Assembly: GCA_025458985.1 (NCBI GenBank)
Contig: JALORM010000083.1
Span: 1 to 7,288, forward strand
Length of the DNA stretch: 7,288 bases
DNA from: Paracoccaceae bacterium
Lineage (GTDB): Bacteria > Pseudomonadota > Alphaproteobacteria > Rhodobacterales > Rhodobacteraceae
Direction of reading: 5' to 3'
Part shown: positions 5,472-7,288 of the stretch, piece after piece
Layout of the letters: each line of letters starts with the position of its first letter
How positions within the stretch are numbered: position 1 is the stretch's first letter
The notes under the pieces: generated by a model
Databases searched by the model: none
Told to the model about the DNA's origin: nothing
The model's input: the letters and a program-made list of their open reading frames with translations, nothing else
Program-made: the position numbers and the translations under genes

Positions 5472-5493
5472 GATAGTTTAACACTAAACTATC
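5472..5493. promoter_or_regulatory. Perfect 9+9 palindrome before pdhA, likely operator
   Basis: GATAGTTTA (5472-5480) and TAAACTATC (5485-5493) are exact reverse complements around ACAC. The element is AT-rich in otherwise very GC-rich DNA, ends 23 bases before the pdhA ATG and 9 before its ribosome site, and overlaps the only promoter-like sequence in the gap (for example TAAACT, 5485-5490, as a -10). The size and symmetry suit a dimeric repressor such as a MarR- or GntR-type protein. An RNA hairpin at the very 5' end of the message is the alternative. No regulator gene is in the window. Confidence 0.6.
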
Positions 5494-5502
5494 TTGCCGA
5501 CC

Positions 5503-5509
5503 GGAGGAG
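5503..5509 (+). promoter_or_regulatory. pdhA: Ribosome binding site of pdhA
   Basis: GGAGGAG, 7 bases before ATG 5517, is the strongest Shine-Dalgarno sequence seen in the window and fixes the pdhA start, in keeping with a highly expressed central-metabolism gene. Confidence 0.85.
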
Positions 5510-5516
5510 ACCCACC

Positions 5517-6542
5517 ATGGCCGAAAGGAAGGCCGCCGCGAAGACGGCTGCGAAACCGGGCGCCGCGCCCAACGTTTCGAAGGACGAGCTCTTGCACTAC
5601 TACCGCGAGATGCTCCTGATCCGGCGGTTCGAGGAGAAGGCCGGCCAGCTTTACGGGATGGGCCTGATCGGCGGCTTCTGCCACCTCTATATCGGCCAGG
5701 AAGCGGTCGTCGTCGGGCTCGAGGCCGCCGCCGAAGAGGGCGACAAGCGCATCACCAGCTACCGCGACCATGGCCACATGCTGGCCTGCGGCATGGACCC
5801 CAAGGGCGTGATGGCGGAACTCACCGGACGCATCGGCGGCTATTCCAAGGGCAAGGGCGGCTCGATGCACATGTTCAGCAAGGAGCGCCACTTCTACGGC
5901 GGCCACGGCATCGTCGGCGCACAGGTGCCGCTGGGCGCCGGCCTCGCCTTCGCCGACAAGTACCTCGGCAACGGCCGGGTGACCTTCACCTATTTCGGCG
6001 ACGGCGCGGCGAACCAGGGCCAGGTCTACGAGACCTACAACATGGCCGAGCTCTGGGACCTGCCGGTGATCTTCGTGATCGAGAACAACCAGTACGCCAT
6101 GGGCACCAGCGTCAAGCGCTCGACCAAGTCGAAGACGCTCTACGAACGCGGCGTCGCCTACGGCATCCCGGGCGAGCAAGTCGACGGCATGGACGTGCTG
6201 GCGGTGAAGGCGGCCGGCGAGAAGGCCGTAGCGCACTGCCGTGCCGGCAAGGGCCCCTACATCCTCGAGGTGATGACCTACCGCTACCGCGGCCACTCGA
6301 TGTCGGACCCCGCGAAATACCGCACCCGCGACGAGGTCGAGAAGATGCGCGCCGAGCGCGACCCGATCGAGCATGTCCGCCAGATTCTGCTGGCCGGAAG
6401 CCATGCCTCCGAGGACGACCTGAAGGCCATCGACCGCGAGATCAAGGACATCGTGAACGAGGCGGCCGAATTCTCGAAGGAAAGCCCCGAGCCGCCGCTC
6501 GACGAGCTCTGGACCGACATCTACGCCGACGCGCAGGCCTGA
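5517..6542 (+). CDS. pdhA: Pyruvate dehydrogenase E1 component, alpha subunit
   Basis: A 341-residue thiamine diphosphate-dependent subunit. With the beta subunit it decarboxylates pyruvate and reductively acetylates the lipoyl group, the first step of acetyl-CoA formation by the cytoplasmic PDH complex. After a basic Ala/Lys-rich N-terminus (1-20), the E1 alpha domain begins at YYREMLLIRRFEEKAGQLY. The TPP/Mg motif starts with GDG at 161-163 and ends with the paired Asn 190-191 in IENNQYAMGTSVKRS. The family block RYRGHSMSDPAKYR is the loop that is phosphorylated in the mitochondrial enzyme. Length and motifs are complete. This two-subunit E1 is the alphaproteobacterial/mitochondrial type, not the single-chain AceE of enterobacteria. 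pdhB follows 15 bases downstream, so the two are one operon. The palindrome at 5472-5493 is the likely control site. Confidence 0.97.
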   Translation: MAERKAAAKTAAKPGAAPNVSKDELLHYYREMLLIRRFEEKAGQLYGMGLIGGFCHLYIGQEAVVVGLEAAAEEGDKRITSYRDHGHMLACGMDPKGVMAELTGRIGGYSKGKGGSMHMFSKERHFYGGHGIVGAQVPLGAGLAFADKYLGNGRVTFTYFGDGAANQGQVYETYNMAELWDLPVIFVIENNQYAMGTSVKRSTKSKTLYERGVAYGIPGEQVDGMDVLAVKAAGEKAVAHCRAGKGPYILEVMTYRYRGHSMSDPAKYRTRDEVEKMRAERDPIEHVRQILLAGSHASEDDLKAIDREIKDIVNEAAEFSKESPEPPLDELWTDIYADAQA

Positions 6543-6557
6543 GGGAGACCGACAGAC

Positions 6558-7288
6558 ATGGCAACGCAGCTCCTCATGCCCGCGCTCTCTCCCACCATGG
6601 AGGAGGGCACGCTGGCGAAATGGCTCGTCAAGGAAGGCGACGAGGTGAAGGCCGGCATGGTGATCGCCGAGATCGAGACCGACAAGGCAACGATGGAATT
6701 CGAGGCGGTCGACGAAGGGATCATGGGCAAGATCCTGGTCGCCGAGGGGACCGAGGGCGTCAAGGTCAACACCCCCATCGCCGTGCTGGTCGAAGAGGGC
6801 GAAAGCGCGGCGGATGCAGCGCCCGCGCCCGCAACTGATGCGCCCGCGGCGAAGGACGCCGGCACCAAGGCGCGCAGCTCGGAGGACGAACCCGCGAAGG
6901 GGATCTCGCACCCGGCGCCGGCCGAGCCGAAGGCAGCGCGCGACCTCGCCCCCGACTGGCCAGCCGACGCGCCGATGAAGTCGACCACCGTCCGCGAGGC
7001 GCTGCGCGACGCCATGGCCGAAGAGATGCGGCGCGACGAGACCGTGTTCCTGATGGGCGAGGAGGTCGCCGAGTACCAGGGCGCCTACAAGATCAGCCAG
7101 GGCCTGCTGGACGAATTCGGCGCGCGCCGGGTGATCGACACGCCGATCACCGAACACGGGTTTGCGGGCATCGGCGTCGGCGCGGCCTTCGGGGGCCTTC
7201 GCCCCATCGTCGAGTTCATGACCTTCAACTTCGCCATGCAGGCGATCGACCAGATCATCAACTCGGCCGCCAAGACGCTCTACATGTC
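6558..7288 (+). CDS. pdhB: Pyruvate dehydrogenase E1 beta subunit with N-terminal lipoyl domain (3' end outside window)
   Basis: The first 243 codons of E1 beta, open to the window end. Residues 2-78 are a biotinyl/lipoyl domain: MPALSPTMEEGTLAKW and then ETDKATME, where K43 is the lipoylated Lys. An Ala/Pro/Glu-rich linker (about 79-137) leads to the transketolase pyrimidine-binding domain (from about 140), with TTVREALRDAMAEEMRRDE, GEEVAEYQGAYKISQGL, DTPITEHGFAGIGVGAAF and the FMTFNFAMQAIDQIINSAAK block that packs against E1 alpha. The remaining ~220 residues should lie downstream, followed by pdhC (E2). A lipoyl domain on E1 beta is known from alphaproteobacteria such as rhizobia and is absent from E. 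coli and mitochondrial E1 beta. ATG 6558 has a GAGGGAG ribosome site at 6541-6547 that overlaps the pdhA stop, indicating translational coupling. Confidence 0.96.
   Translation, partial: MATQLLMPALSPTMEEGTLAKWLVKEGDEVKAGMVIAEIETDKATMEFEAVDEGIMGKILVAEGTEGVKVNTPIAVLVEEGESAADAAPAPATDAPAAKDAGTKARSSEDEPAKGISHPAPAEPKAARDLAPDWPADAPMKSTTVREALRDAMAEEMRRDETVFLMGEEVAEYQGAYKISQGLLDEFGARRVIDTPITEHGFAGIGVGAAFGGLRPIVEFMTFNFAMQAIDQIINSAAKTLYM

Noticed and set aside
5484..7157. 557-codon minus-strand open frame
   Set aside because: It is antisense to pdhA and pdhB, which have clear family motifs; the His/Val/Leu-rich product is typical of a shadow frame in high-GC DNA.

Overview
This is a GC-rich chromosomal segment from an alphaproteobacterium, most likely of the family Rhodobacteraceae. 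The call rests on strong GC preference at third codon positions, the ftsB-pdhA-pdhB gene order, a pyruvate dehydrogenase E1 beta subunit with its own lipoyl domain, and protein sequences that read as rhodobacterial. Genus cannot be set from the sequence alone.

Layout. Bases 1-354 are the 3' end of a short-chain dehydrogenase gene (+). Convergent with it, at 402-569 (-), is a 55-codon gene for a small, very hydrophobic membrane protein with a good ribosome binding site. A divergent regulatory region (570-722) separates it from a rightward group: a secreted PepSY-domain protein with a 32-glycine tail (723-1268), a PhoP/FeuP-type response regulator (1311-1973), and its sensor histidine kinase (1970-3322, overlapping by ATGA). 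A convergent gap of 38 bases with a hairpin follows. On the minus strand lies an AidB-type acyl-CoA dehydrogenase (3361-4953). A second divergent region (4954-5086) leads to ftsB (5087-5389), then pdhA (5517-6542) and pdhB (6558 to the window end, truncated).

How the parts fit. The left half looks like an envelope-sensing two-component module with a secreted PepSY protein and possibly a micro-membrane protein as accessory parts. The divergent region carries two mirror-image copies of an 18-base element, TGTTC-N7-GTTCAC, one facing each gene. They have the geometry of a PhoP box (11-base repeat pitch), and the rightward copy sits where an activator would replace a -35 element. The same elements also fit the alphaproteobacterial LexA box (GTTC-N7-GTTC), so the regulator is open. 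The right half is housekeeping: cell division (FtsB) and entry of pyruvate into the TCA cycle. pdhA is preceded by a perfect 9+9 palindrome that looks like an operator.

The most novel material is the small membrane protein gene with the mirrored operator, and the poly-glycine tail of the PepSY protein. The rest is well-known families in an ordinary arrangement.
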